Source of the DNA: Dama dama
Lineage: Eukaryota; Chordata; Mammalia; Artiodactyla; Cervidae
Length of the DNA: 64,000 nucleotides
Reading direction: 5' to 3'
Assembly: GCF_033118175.1 (NCBI RefSeq)
Contig: NC_083691.1
Span: 56,758,001-56,822,000 of the forward strand
Within the stretch, counting starts at the first letter, position 1. Every line of letters starts with the position of its first letter. Under the pieces are notes generated by a model. That model made no database searches, was not told the DNA's origin, and saw nothing but the letters and a program-made list of their open reading frames with translations. The position numbers were made by a program, and so were the translations under genes. Shown piece after piece: positions 51,115 to 61,751 of the stretch.

Positions 51115-51590
51115 TTCGTTTAGGGCTTCTGTAAAAAAGTCGCAAAATGGGCAGCTTAAAATAAGAGAAAGTTATCTTCTCATAATTCTAAAGGCTAGAA
51201 GTTTGAAATCAAGATGTTAGCAGGGCCATGCTTCTTCTTCAACCTCAAGACAAAAGTCCTTCTTGCCTCTTCCAGCTTCTGGTAGCTCCAGGGTTTCATT
51301 GGCTTGTGCCAACATCACTCCAATTACTGTCTCTGTCTTTGTATGGCCACCTTCCCTCTAGGTTTGTGTCTTCACACAGGGTTCTCCACCCTGTGCACTT
51401 CCGTGTCCAAATTTCTCCTTCTCATAAGGACACCTGCCTTATTGAATTAGGGTCCATCCAAATGCCTTCATCTTAGATTGATTACATCTACAAAGACCCT
51501 ATTTCCAAATAATGTCACATTCATGGGAATTGGGAGTTAGGACTCCAGCATAACTTTGAGGGGCCTCAATTCAACCCATGACACTAATAA
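51115..51590 (+). repeat. Ancient mammalian interspersed repeat (family unassigned)
   Basis: ggcagcttaaaataagag, tctcataattctaaaggc, ctcataaggacacctgcc, gaccctatttccaaataatg and aattcaacccatgacac appear in the order of a well-known old repeat; I cannot recall its name reliably. Confidence 0.6.
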
Positions 51591-51866
51591 TAGCTCACCT
51601 TGAAAAAAAGACTTTCCCTTTTGCCAGGCTTTCCTACATGGGTTATCTCACTTAATATAAAACAGGCATTTCTGACACTGAAGATGGTGGCCATACGGGA
51701 GGGTAGCTCTGGGTTTCTATTGTCAGACATGTGGGTGCCATTCCTTGGGGCATTTCTGCTTCTGCAGACCTTATACCATGCTCCTGCTGTCACCCAGCAT
51801 GCATCCTACTGTAGGGGTGCAGCTGTTATCAATGAGCATTCAAAGAACTAAGCCTTGATGACTTTA

Positions 51867-52083
51867 AATTTTTTTAATAAATTAATTAATCAGTTTTTGG
51901 CCGTGCTGGGTCTTCATTGCTGCTCATGTGCTTTCTCTAGTTGTAGCAGCAGGGCCTACTGTTCATTTTGGTGCATGAGCTTAGTTGACCAGCAGCAGGT
52001 GGAATCTTCCCAGAGCAGGGATTGAACCCATGTCTCTTGCATTTGTAGGCAGATTCCTAACCACTGGACCACCAGGGAAGTCC
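51867..52083 (-). mobile_element. CHR-type SINE in the PRDX3 pseudogene
   Basis: Antisense: tttttggccgtgctgggtc, B box gggattgaacccatg, ccactggaccaccaggg. Exact 17-bp TSD aagccttgatgacttta at 51850-51866 and 52084-52100, duplicating pseudogene coding sequence. Confidence 0.96.
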
Positions 52084-52755
52084 AAGCCTTGATGACTTTA
52101 AGGGGAAATATTTGGTGCTTTTCTTCTATCCTTCGGATTTCACCTTTGTGTGTCCTATAGAAATTACTGCTTTTAGTGACAAAGCCAATGAATTTCATAA
52201 TGTAGAATCATTGCAGTGTCAGGTAGATTCCTACTTCAGCCACCTGGCCCAGATAAATACACTGAGGAAGAATTGTGGTTTGGGCCACATGAACATCATG
52301 CTCTTGTCAGATATGACTAAACAAACTTCCCGAGACCTGGGTGTGCTATTTGTTAGAAGGTCCTGCCCTTGCACTAAGAGGTCTCTTCATAATTGACCCC
52401 AATGGAGTCATCAAGCCTCTGAGTGTCAATGATCTCCAAGTGGGCCCAAGCATGGGAGAGACCCTCAGCTTGGTGAAGGCATTCCAGTTTGTGGAATCCC
52501 ATTGAGAAGTCTGCCTAGCCAGCTGGACACTGGATTCTCCTATAATCTAACTCCATCTGATTGCTTCCAAGAAATACTTTAGGAAGGTTAATCAGTATAC
52601 CATCCCATGTATGCCTGTAGCTTATCACACCAGAAAAGAACTTAAAGCATTTCAAAGGATATTATTTATAGAAGGCAAAAATCAAATCACACTTTCAGAT
52701 ACAAATATTACTCTATATGTTCTGTTTTGATAACATGACCTAGGTTTCTTTTGAT

Positions 52756-52980
52756 GGGGCTTCCCAGGTGGTGCTAGTGGTAAAGAACAAACCTGCCAAT
52801 GCAGGAGACATAAGAGATTTGGGTTCCATCCTTGAGTTGGGAAGATCCTTTGGAGGAGGGTATGACAACTCTCTCCAGTATTCTTGCCTGGAGAATCTCA
52901 CGGACTGAGGAGCCCGATGGGCTGCAGTCCATAGGGTTGCAAAGAGTTAGACACAACTGAAGTGACTTAGCGTGCATGCA
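52756..52980 (+). mobile_element. Bov-tA SINE in the PRDX3 3' UTR
   Basis: ggggcttcccaggtggtgc, B box-like gggttccatccttgag, tail to gaagtgacttagcgtgc with gcatgcat end. Short taggttt repeat on both sides (52741, 52983). Confidence 0.9.
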
Positions 52981-53346
52981 TATAGGTTTTTAAAATGTGG
53001 TTATTTATTAAGGCAAGGAGTGCCTTATTGGCAATGTATAGATTTCTGGCTGGTTTCCATAGAATGTGTAGTTCACCTATTTCTTGGATCATGCCTTCCT
53101 TGGGAAAAAGAATCAAGTCTTTTTTCTCAACCTTACTTGAACCTTTGTATATACCAGAGAGGTACATCTGGTGTGGAATACTTCTGATCTGGGGCTTGAC
53201 ATTTTCTTCTTAAATTTCTTTGTATTAAATTAGATTTTATTTTAAGATCATAGGTTTAAATTGTTGGCATCAGTGGTCTAATTTAACACTTGAAATGAAT
53301 GTGTGTGTGATTGAAGCAAATGTGAATCGTGCTTCTTAAAAAAAAA

Positions 53347-53601
53347 ACACAGTGGCAAAGCAACGTAACTGATCATTCATGTTTCTCGTCGCTGAGATTT
53401 ACAGTATATAGAGTTACTCTACTTATTTTGTTAGCTGAGTTGTTGTCTACATACATTTTTACTATTGATTAGATGTAATTACAAAGGGTTTTTTAAAAAT
53501 TTGAATCATTTATGCGCTTGAATCATTGCAATTACTTCCTTTCCTGAACTGCCCAATGTAAAAAATATAATAATTTTAAAAATTACTAAAAAGAAAAAAA
53601 G
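53347..53601. other. Unassigned AT-rich spacer
   Basis: No recognised repeat or frame. Confidence 0.45.
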
Positions 53602-53895
53602 ACGACTTTTCTGATGGTCCAGTGGTTAAGAATCCACCCACCACTGCAGGGGACATGGGTTTGATCCCTGGTTCAGGAAGATTTCACGTGCCGTGTGGCA
53701 ACTAGGCCCTTGTGCTGAAGCTACTGAAGCCTGTGTGCCTAGAGCCTGTGCTCTGAAACAAGAAAAGCCACCACAGTGAGAAGCCCAAGTAACCCACCAA
53801 AGAGCAGCCCCCACTTGCCACAACTAGAGACAGTCTGTGTGCAGCAATGAAGACCCATCAAAGCTAGAAATTAATAAATAAATTAACTATAAAAA
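53602..53895 (+). mobile_element. CHR-1-type SINE
   Basis: gacttttctgatggtcc, B box gtttgatccctggttc, gctgaagctactgaagcc, gcaatgaagacccatc, A-rich tail. Confidence 0.92.
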
Positions 53896-53904
53896 AGATT
53901 TTAA

Positions 53905-54030
53905 AAAAGAAGTAGTCATTATTATTGTTTCCCTTTTACGTGTGAGGAGACGGAGCAGAGAAGCTGAGAGACATGGTCAAGGTCAAATAGGTGCTGAGGG
54001 GCATGGCTGGGGCCTGACCCTGCCTTGGCT
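53905..54030 (-). mobile_element. MIR SINE
   Basis: Antisense: attattattgtttccc, tgtgaggagacggagc, gacatggtcaaggtcaaatag, ggggcctgaccctgcc. Confidence 0.72.
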
Positions 54031-54484
54031 ATAGGCCCCTGCACCCTCCTCCACCAGGCCAGTTCATCTCTCTGTCTTCTGAGGCCCTGTGGTCCCTGAG
54101 CTTGTGGTTTCATGTGGGGGTGGCTGGAGAGAAGACTGTGTCTGTGAGGTAAAGAGGACCAAACATGGCGGGCCTGGTAATTTTGTTTTCTCAGCTGAGA
54201 ACGCCAACACACAGTGAGTGAGTCGATATTGAGTCTGGCGTCTACCCCTCCGTCCCCTGAGTGGCTGTGGTTTCCCAGGGCCTGAGGTGAAGTCCCACAG
54301 AGGGAGTGAGCATGACGTGAGTCCCAGGGAGACTGGAACCCTGGGAACTTTACCTCAGCTTCTGACTTGGGTGCTGGAGGGGGTGTAGAATGCAGGCCCA
54401 GCTGAGCAGCCCAGGGAGGCTCAGCATGAGTGGGGAGGGGAGGTTGGGGCAGGACCTGTGGGTTTAGATGGCCCCAGAGTGAGA
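54031..54484. other. Unassigned GC-rich block between MIRs
   Basis: Crossed by a 189-codon antisense frame (53922-54491) that starts and ends in the flanking MIRs. Composition is proline/histidine/serine-rich with no domain. I do not call a gene. Confidence 0.45.
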
Positions 54485-54665
54485 TCCACACCTATGAGCT
54501 GTGTGACCTCAGGCAACTCACTTACATCCTTTAGGCCTGACTTTCCTCAACTGTTAATGCAGGTCTGAGCTGTCTCTACTTCAGACAGCGGTGAAGACAC
54601 ATGGGGAAAATCCGTGTTCAGAGCTCAGCCAGAACCTGGCCCAGAGGAAGTGTAGCCAACGCCTA
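54485..54665 (+). mobile_element. MIR SINE
   Basis: Sense: gagctgtgtgacctcaggc, aactcacttacatccttt, gactttcctcaactgtt, agaacctggcccagagg. Confidence 0.8.
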
Positions 54666-55229
54666 CACATGGTAGCTGGTATGACAGATTTTGGGATGTG
54701 CCAGGAGATTGGAAAGAAAGAGGAGTATTGATCTATTCAATGAATTTACAGACAAGAAAGTGGCCTTATTACATTGAAAACAAACTCAGATTAAATTAAA
54801 GTTAATACTTGGTGCTGACAGGGAGTCAATAGAGAGGGTCCATGGAGAAAAGGAATCCTCAGAAGGATTGAAGGAAGGCAGGAGGGAAGACTGGAACAGG
54901 TGGGGCCTATAGAGTTCAATGGCTGAGGGTTCTAGAACCTTCTGCCGTCAGAACTGGCCCTGGGTGATATTCATCTCTTCTGGAGACCTTGTCCCAGATG
55001 TTTCCTAGGATACCCAAGCTATTCCCTCCCCATCTCCCTTCCTACAAATCACACAGTATGTCACCCCCAACATAAGAACACATGGGAGTGCACACACACA
55101 CATACACACACACCACCTCTCCATGCCACTTTTTGTTTGAAGAACCACCAAGCTTGGATTTTCCCTGAGAAGGGCTTGTCAGTCAAGAAGTGTGTTACCC
55201 AGAGCTAATGAGTAACTCAAGAGAGATCA
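54666..55229. other. Unassigned DNA with a short CA repeat
   Basis: (CA)n interrupted by TA at about 55092-55114. Otherwise unrecognised. Confidence 0.45.
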
Positions 55230-55690
55230 AAAGATAGAAGTGATGCCTTTTATTAAGCTCACAGATTTATTATAAGTGAGTCGGCAGGACCACACAGGCC
55301 TCTGGTCCCAGAGCAAGAAAACTGAGTGTGTGTGTGGTCTGCAGCAGTTGAGAGGCAGGGAGACGGTGGTGTGAGCCTAATAAAGGCTGTAATTGGCACT
55401 TCTTTCCCCTGAAAAACCAAGCAACCACCTTCTCCCATTGCCAGGTTCCCTCCTTGTGTGGAAGGGTATACATGGTGAGGGGAGAAAGGTGGGGGGTGGG
55501 GGATGGAGTTTAGCCAGCGGAGGAGTGGGAGATGGGTAGGCAAAGCTTTGGCTGGGTGGCCATGGCTTGGAATACACAGATAACAGAGCAGGGGTCCTTC
55601 TTACTGGGCAATCAGGAGGTGGGTTTTTAAGGACCCTCCATCCCCCCAGGCTAATCACAGGTATTTAATTCTTACCCTTTTTGTGGAAGG
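55230..55690 (-). repeat. Possible solitary LTR, antisense
   Basis: Read antisense it has a TATA-like ttaaaaaccc (about 55624) upstream of two AATAAA-type motifs (cttaataaaagg near 55245, ataataaatctg near 55265). This layout is LTR-like but I have no homology support. Antisense frames of 67-94 codons overlap it. Confidence 0.3.
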
Positions 55691-55727
55691 ATCATTTCCA
55701 CAAATTGGTGTCTGGTTCATTATTAGT

Positions 55728-55853
55728 CCTTGGAGAAGGTAATGGCAATCCACTCCAGTATTCTTGCCTGGAGAATCCCATGGACAGAGGAGCCTGGAAG
55801 GCTACCGTCCATGGGGTCAAGAAGAGTCGGACACGACTGAATGACTAACACAC
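55728..55853 (+). mobile_element. BovA/Bov-tA SINE, 5'-truncated
   Basis: ccttggagaaggtaatggc, gcctggagaatcccatgg, gagtcggacacgactga. Exact TSD tcattattagt at 55717-55727 and 55854-55864. Confidence 0.94.
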
Positions 55854-55864
55854 TCATTATTAGT

Positions 55865-56144
55865 ATTACTATTTCATTATAATAAATACTGTACATATTT
55901 GTTGCAATAGCAACAAATTGTTTTTAAAAAACTCTAACAGTTGACTTCAGCTCTCACAACCCAAAAGAAAGCAATAGTGAGTGAGTGTGGGTATGTTGGG
56001 GGGGGGGGCCCTCTCTGCCCAAGGGTGACGGACAAGCAGGTAATGTTGCCTTGGACATTTACAAGATGAACGGAGCAGTTTCTGGACATCTGTTTCTACT
56101 TTGGCCAGGCCGAGACACTGGACTTACCCTCTTTGAATGACCCT
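55865..56144. other. Unassigned DNA with a G11-type run
   Basis: Homopolymer G run at about 56000-56010. No repeat or frame otherwise. Confidence 0.5.
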
Positions 56145-56353
56145 TATGATGTATGAATGGTTGCTCAGTCTTATCTGACTCTATGCGACCCCATGGACTG
56201 TAGTCCTCTGGGCTGCTCTGTCCATGCTATTCCCCAGGCAAGACTACTGGAGTGGGTAGCCATTCCCTTCTCCAGGGGATCATCCCAATTCAGGGATCAA
56301 ACCAGAGTCTCTTGCATTGCAAGAGGACTATGTCTGAGCCACCAGGGAAGCCG
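56145..56353 (-). mobile_element. BOV-A2 SINE
   Basis: Antisense: ggttgctcagtcttatctg, catggactgtagtcctc, tgtctgagccaccaggg. Exact 11-bp TSD tgaatgaccct at 56134-56144 and 56354-56364. Confidence 0.94.
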
Positions 56354-56364
56354 TGAATGACCCT

Positions 56365-57104
56365 AGGAAGAGCCATATTCAAGGAGGCGCTTCCCTCACA
56401 GAACATGGACAGGTCTGGACACGTCTGCGCCACATCTTTGTCATCCGTACAGTGAGAGGGCAGAACCACCTGATGGTGAGGCTCTTCTCGCTTCAGCAAC
56501 TGAATCAGGGCTGTACAGCAAGGCCCCTCTGTAACTCAAGTACACAGTTCTGGGCTCAGCACCCTTCCCCTCCCCATCACGACCCCAGCCCATATTTGCT
56601 GCGGTTCTTCCAAGCCTCCCCTGTAGCCCCCACCCACTCGCTGACTCCTTCCTCGCTCTCAGCCGTCTCCCCATCTGCCCGGCGCCCACCACACGCATCA
56701 GAGCCTGGCTAATTCTGCTTTGGCAAACCATCACCGCTGATAATTCCCCCCAAGCATTCCTTGGCAGGCTCCTCTTCTCTTCAGCAGACTTTAAGAGCCA
56801 AGAGCAGCCGTGAGCTCATGTTCTGCTTGGCTTTATTACTTCTAGAAAGCCGGCTTCATGGACTAATGTGCTATTAATTATTGCTGCAAGTAATTGAATC
56901 CAAGTTGAATATTCTGAGACAGCTTGAAAAAAAAACACCCTTCAATGCAGGAGATTGACTTTGAATGTTTTTTTATTGCTTGCTCTGCCTTCAGGTAAAA
57001 ATTAGAAGGTCGTTGCTGATTGCTAAACAAGGGGGCTTGGTAGACGAGCAGGGCATTAGGAGAGCCTCCAGAGATGGAAGGGATGAAGAACACTAACGTG
57101 AACT
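56365..57104. other. Unassigned intergenic DNA
   Basis: Opposed 119- and 97-codon frames (56353-56712 plus strand, 56441-56734 minus strand) overlap each other; both are Ser/Pro- or Gly/Arg-rich and begin in or near SINE sequence. Not called. Confidence 0.5.
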
Positions 57105-57445
57105 AGGACTTCATATTTGTTAGCTCATTTAAACATCAGAGCAATTGACTTTTATTATTCCCAGCTTCCAGGGGATGGGACTGAAGCTTCAAGAAGGTAA
57201 GTCCTGGACTTCGCTGTTGCTTCAGTGGCTAAGAGTCTGCACACCCAATGCAGGGGACCCGGGTTCCATCCCTGGCCAGGGAATTAAAATTCTGCATGCC
57301 ACAACTAAGACCCGGTACAACCAGATAAATAAAAATAAATATTTTTTTAAAAAGAAGAAGAAGGAGATGGTAAGTCCTACAATTAGTGGCAGAACTAGGT
57401 TTGGAACCAAGTCTGTCTCACTTCAGACACTGTGTTCTTCCCTGA
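57105..57445 (-). mobile_element. MIR SINE split by a CHR
   Basis: Antisense halves: 57105-57205 (atttgttagctcatttaaac, ttattattcccagcttcc) and 57368-57445 (gtggcagaactaggtttgg, cagacactgtgttcttcc). Confidence 0.78.
57206..57367 (+). mobile_element. CHR-type SINE in the MIR
   Basis: ggacttcgctgttgcttc, B box ggttccatccctggcc, caactaagacccggtac, AAGAAG tail. TSD ggtaagtcct at 57196-57205 and 57368-57377. Confidence 0.92.
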
Positions 57446-57767
57446 TGCCTATGACCTTTATGTTATGCAAATATAAGGACGAGGACATCAGCTGACAGTA
57501 AGTACACCTATGAAGGCTTTTTCCTGATTGTGAGTGGCAGTACTGACCATTTGTTTCATCCAAAAGTAGGGATGGCTGAACATTTTTAGGCTTTAGAGAA
57601 AATCACTTAACATTCTGCATAGGTAAGAAAAATTAAAAATCAAATCTAAGTATTATAGTTAGCAAGAAATGATTTTTACTTAGTAATACAGTGATAGAGA
57701 AAAATGTGGGAGGGCACATACTTTATGGAGCTGCATTTTTAAAGAAACATTTTATTTTTAATTTTAA
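57446..57767. other. Unassigned spacer
   Basis: AT-rich; nothing recognised. Confidence 0.45.
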
Positions 57768-57906
57768 GACCCAATTTTATTTTACTTTATTTATACTTTT
57801 TGGCCACATGACATGTGGGACCTTAGTTCCTTTGTCTGGGATTGAACCCAAGCACTTTGCATTATTGGAAGTGCAGTCTTAACCACTGGACTACTAGGTA
57901 AGTCCC
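57768..57906 (-). mobile_element. CHR-type SINE (short form)
   Basis: Antisense: (T/A)-rich tail, ttggccacatgacatgtgg, B box gggattgaacccaagc, ccactggactactaggtaag. Confidence 0.85.
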
Positions 57907-58094
57907 AACAGAGCTGACTTTTAGAAGTCATTTATTCTCCCATAAGTCCTATTGCCTCTGCTATCTCTTTTTCTTAAGAATCTTACTCTAGAGAAAGCTC
58001 TGAAAGTTCCTTAATCCTTCAGTTACAGGAATGTGAACATGTGGTTAAGGACCAATTTCTAGAATGCAAATGCAAAAAATGTAAGTATTTGTTT
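57907..58094. other. Unassigned spacer
   Basis: No recognised feature. Confidence 0.4.
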
Positions 58095-58226
58095 GAGAAC
58101 AGAAGGAAATGGCAGCCTACTCCAGTATTTTTGCCTGGAAAATCCCATACATAGGGGAACCTGGCAGGCTACAGTCCATGGAGTAGCAAGTGTTAGATAC
58201 AACTTAGCAACTAAACCATTACCAAG
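58095..58226 (+). mobile_element. BovA SINE, 5'-truncated
   Basis: gaaggaaatggcagcctac, gcctggaaaatcccatac, gttagatacaacttagcaac. Considerably diverged. Confidence 0.85.
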
Positions 58227-58374
58227 GTAGAAACTAAGAGGAACAGTATGAATGTTACAGGATAACATTTGAACTTTGTATGGGTAAAAGGAGGAATGTA
58301 GAGAGAAAGAGAAGACAGGAGGGAAGGGAAACTTAGAGACTTGCTTCTTTTGGTAGTTTCAACTCACACTTTAG
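58227..58374. other. Unassigned spacer
   Basis: Purine-rich sequence leading to the BovB TSD. Confidence 0.4.
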
Positions 58375-59180
58375 GTTCAGTTCAGTTCAGTTCAGTTACT
58401 CAGTCATGTCTGACTCTTTGCAACCCTGTGAATAGCAGCATGCCAGTCCTCCCTGTCCATCACCAATTCCCAGAGCTTACTCAAACTCATGTCCATCGAG
58501 TCAGTGATGCCATCCAGCCATCTCATCCTCTGTCATCCCCTTCTCCTCCTGCCCCTAATCCCTCCCAGCATCAGGGTCTTTTCCAATGAGTCAACTCTTC
58601 ACATGAGGTGGCCAAAGTATTGCAGTTTCAGCTTCAGCATCAGTTCTTCCAATGAACACCTCAGTCTGATCTCCTTTAGGATGGACTGGTTGGATCTCCT
58701 TGCAGTCCAAGGGACTCTCAAGAGTCTTCTCCAACACCACAATTCAAAAGCATCAATTTTTCAGCGCTCAGCTTTCTTCACAGTCCAACTCTCTCACATC
58801 CATACATGACCAGTGGAAAAACCATAGCCTTGACTAGATGGACCTTTGTTGGCAATGTAATGTCTCTGCTTTTTAGTATGCTGTCTAGGTTGGTCATAAC
58901 TTTCCTTCCAAGGAGTAAGCGTCTTTTAATTTCATGGCTGCATTCACCATGTGCAGTGATTTTGGAACCCAAAGAAATAAAGTCTGACACTGTTTCCACT
59001 GTTTCCCCATCTATTTGCCATGAAGTGATGGGACCAGATGCCATGATCTTAGTTTTCTGAACGTTGAGCTTTAAGCCAACTTTTTCACTCTCCTCTTTCA
59101 CTTTCATCAAGAGGCTTTTTAGTTCCTCTTCACTTTCTGCCATAAGGGTGGTGTCATCTGCATATCTGAGGTCATTGATC
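58375..59180 (-). mobile_element. BovB LINE, 5'-truncated, reverse-transcriptase motif intact
   Basis: Antisense, with (CTGAA)n tail seen as gttcagttcagttcagttc at 58376. The antisense frame 58778-59185 reads INDLRYADDTTLMAESEEEL and KVGLKLNVQKTKIM, so the polymerase YADD box is unchanged. A 2-bp change near 58790 (ctctctcac) shifts the frame downstream. Exact TSD cacactttag at 58365-58374 and 59181-59190. Confidence 0.95.
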
Positions 59181-59265
59181 CACACTTTAGATTAGGCATC
59201 AGCAAACTTCAGCCTGTGGACCAAATCCCACCCTCTACTTGTATTTGTTTAGTGTATAAGCTGAG

Positions 59266-59473
59266 AAGGGCTCGCCAGATAGTACAAGTGGTAAACAACA
59301 CGCCTGCCAAGACTGGAGGAATAAGGGAAGTGGGTTTGTTCCCTGGGTTTGGAAGATCCCCTGGAGGAGGGCATGACAACCCACTGTAGTATTCTTGCCT
59401 GGAGAATCCCATGGACAGAGGAGCCTGGTGGGCTATAGTCAGACACGATTGAAGTGAATTGGCACACACACAA
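59266..59473 (+). mobile_element. Bov-tA SINE in the hAT-like element
   Basis: agggctcgccagatagtac, B box-like gggtttgttccctggg, gcctggagaatcccatgg, cagacacgattgaagtg, (CA)n end. Confidence 0.9.
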
Positions 59474-59513
59474 GCTAAAAATTGTTACTGTAATTATTGA
59501 AAAAAAAATCAAC

Positions 59514-59765
59514 CATTGCATGAACAACTCCAAGAATAAATCATACTGTATGTCAGCTATGGACTCTGTATGATAGTGATGTGTCAGTGTAGGTGCATCA
59601 GTTGTAACACATGGACCACACTTGTGGGGGATGTTGATGATAGAGGAGGCTGTGCATATGTGGGTAGTGGGGTATATGGGAACTCTCTGTACTTTCTTCT
59701 CCATTTTGCTGTGAACCTAAAACTGCTCTAGACAAAAGGAAAAAAAAGAAAATCTTATAAAAAAT
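59514..59765 (+). mobile_element. Old L1 3' end in the hAT-like element
   Basis: gtgcatcagttgtaacac, gtgggggatgttgatgatag, gggtatatgggaactctctg, ctgtgaacctaaaactgctc, A-rich tail. A-rich aaaaaatcaa flanks are TSD-like. Confidence 0.75.
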
Positions 59766-59985
59766 CAAAAGAAGACGATTTTGTGACACATGAAAATCAT
59801 GTGAAATTCAAATGTCAGTGTCCATAAATGAAGTTTTATTGGAACACAGCTGTGCACATTTGGTTGTGTATTCCCTGTGGCTGATTTTATACCGCAATGT
59901 CAGAAGTGAGAAGTTTCTACAGAGACTGAAATATTTACTATCCAGCCCTTTACAGCAAAACGTTTGCTGACACCTGCTTCAGAGA

Positions 59986-60621
59986 GTTTCTGCTCTTAAC
60001 CATGTTCCCCTTTCCCTTTCTCTATCTTGCTCATCTTTCTACTTCCCTACCATCCCCTTTACCATTAGGAAAGAAAAAGAAGGAAGGAGCTGCAGATCGC
60101 ATTCAAAGTGAGAGGGTGTTGAACTTGATAATGCTTGATTTCTTATTTTTTTTAATTTTTTGTTCCTTAAGCAGAAAATTTTAGTCATCTGGAAATTTCA
60201 TATTCTGATTCAAACTCTTAGCTTAGATAGACACTGTGTTCATCAGATCCACATTCATCCCTAATGTGGTCATGCCAGATAGATGATGTTGTAATGAATA
60301 TGTAGATTTCAGACTCACCTAGATGTACGAGCCAAGGGCTGAACAAAAAAGTCAAGGTAAAATAATTGTCAAAATAATTTGAGCTCCCATCTCAAATCTT
60401 AAGAAAAGAGAAAGAGAGAAGGAAGAGGCAGGGCCGAATAATCTGCAGAGATGTCAGATTACATCATCATTCTATGACCCTTCTGGGGTTGGCAGAGCCT
60501 TCCCTGGGGGACACTCATGGATGCTGCAACTTGAATCTGTGCTGGAAGAGAATCTCTTTTCATTTACAATGTACTGTGGTTGTCACTGCTTTCAAAGAAC
60601 CACAGCTCTCTGTGTGTATAC
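59986..60621. other. Unassigned intergenic DNA
   Basis: No recognised repeat. Frames up to 66 codons only. Confidence 0.5.
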
Positions 60622-60843
60622 GTGCCTGTGTGTGCTCAGTCCTGCCTGACTCTTTGCAACCCCATGGACTGTGACCCATCAGAGTGTGGCTCCTCTGTCC
60701 ATGGAATTTTCCAGGCCAGAATACTGGAGTGGGTTGCCATTTCCTCCTGCAGAGAATCTTTCTGAACCAGGGATCAAACCCATGTCTCTTGAATCGCCTA
60801 CGTAGGTAGGCAGATTCTTCACCACTACGCCACCTGGGAAGCT
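60622..60843 (-). mobile_element. BOV-A2 SINE
   Basis: Antisense: gtgtgctcagtcctgcctg, catggactgtgacccatc (with a small insertion gtgtggc), B box gggatcaaacccatg, ccactacgccacctggg. Confidence 0.92.
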
Positions 60844-61009
60844 CATCCATGTGCTACAGTTCTACTATCTGTCTTATTCCTGTCACTGGGCAGGGGTACC
60901 GGGACAAGTGTGAGGAGCGAGAAGACCATTCTGGTCCACTAACTCTAGGAGAAGAGCCACTCGTGTGTCCTTCTCAGGGCCCAACAGTCTGAGCTGCTTT
61001 TCTGCATGA
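60844..61009. other. Unassigned spacer
   Basis: No recognised feature. Confidence 0.4.
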
Positions 61010-61157
61010 TGATGGTTGAATGGCATCATTAACTTGATGGACATGAGTTTGAGCAAACTCCGGGAGATAGTGAAGGAAAGGGAAGCTTGGCGTGCTGCAG
61101 TCCATGGGGTCGCAAAGAGTTGGACACGACTTAGTGACTGAACAGCAACGACAACCC
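61010..61157 (+). mobile_element. BovB 3' end, short
   Basis: gaatggcatcattaacttg, gatggacatgagtttgagc, gtgctgcagtccatgggg, gacacgacttagtgactgaac. Confidence 0.9.
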
Positions 61158-61751
61158 AGTTCAGTTTTCACCATGCCTCCGTAGCTTGGTTGGCACTCCG
61201 AGAGTCCCACCTCTTATTGCTTCTCAAGAACTTGAGTTCCTTCTGATGGTTAAATGACTTTGGCATTTTAGAGTTTCCCCCTCACCACCTGTGGACCTAC
61301 TCTACTGGGGCTTCTTTCCTCCCCAACCTCCACACAATAAAAACCCTCAGGTTTCATCTTCACTCTCACAGAGTTTTCCTGGGAGACTCCCTTCTTCCAA
61401 GAGTGAAAATATTTGTTTTATACTGATGACTCCAAAAACTATTCTACTTAGTGCTGGTCCTTCTTCTCTAGGGCAACCAGTGTGTATGTTTCCAAAACTC
61501 TTATATATTCACTTAATAATTATTCATTGAGAACTTGCCCTGTTCCATCACTATATTGAACACCTTGGCCCAGTGTTACCCTGTGTAACTATGTGGCTAT
61601 GAGTAACTACAGTAGCTATGAGCCCTGTCCTCAGGGAGAAAGAAGACAAGAGATACCCAAAGGATGACACAAAACATAATGATCACGGTGATAAATGCCT
61701 GGAAAAAGTTACATGGTGCTGTGAAAGCACATAGCAAGAGGACATAATATT
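61158..61751. other. Unassigned intergenic DNA
   Basis: 61500-61740 may contain an old mammalian repeat (cattgagaacttgccctg, tgtcctcagggagaaag), not firmly identified. Confidence 0.4.

Larger units (their letters stand above)
51675..53346 (+). pseudogene. PRDX3: PRDX3 processed pseudogene (mitochondrial peroxiredoxin)
   Basis: Intronless copy of the mRNA for peroxiredoxin-3, the mitochondrial 2-Cys peroxidase that reduces hydrogen peroxide with thioredoxin. ATG 51684 opens a frame (MVAIREGSS) matching the presequence, with about 90 nt missing near 51765. After a CHR SINE the frame 52112-52396 encodes VLFFYPSDFTFVCPIEITAF with the peroxidatic Cys codon at 52151-52153, then FSHLAQINT and GLGHMNIMLLSDMTKQ. 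A small deletion near 52205 and a 4-bp insertion near 52350 break the frame; the resolving-Cys region (EVC, TGC 52511-52513) survives out of frame. The 3' UTR continues past a Bov-tA to an A-run at 53337-53346, taken as the poly(A). No introns, multiple lesions: a dead retrocopy. The end point and TSD are uncertain. Confidence 0.93.
59191..59985 (+). mobile_element. hAT-like nonautonomous DNA transposon, interrupted
   Basis: Left end gcatcagcaaacttcagcc and right end (antisense of) gcaggtgtcagcaaacg form inverted termini. The interior has aagttttattggaacacagc and actatccagccctttacag. Split by Bov-tA and a short L1. Family resemblance is from memory. Confidence 0.6.

Noticed and set aside
52112..52396. 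Possible functional peroxiredoxin
   Set aside because: Split by a SINE, lacking part of the presequence and broken by indels; the open stretch covers only the middle of the protein.
55259..55658. Antisense frames of 67-94 codons
   Set aside because: Overlapping alternatives in a possible LTR with no domain features.
56353..56734. Opposed 119- and 97-codon frames
   Set aside because: They overlap on opposite strands, have biased composition and start next to a SINE; no support for coding.
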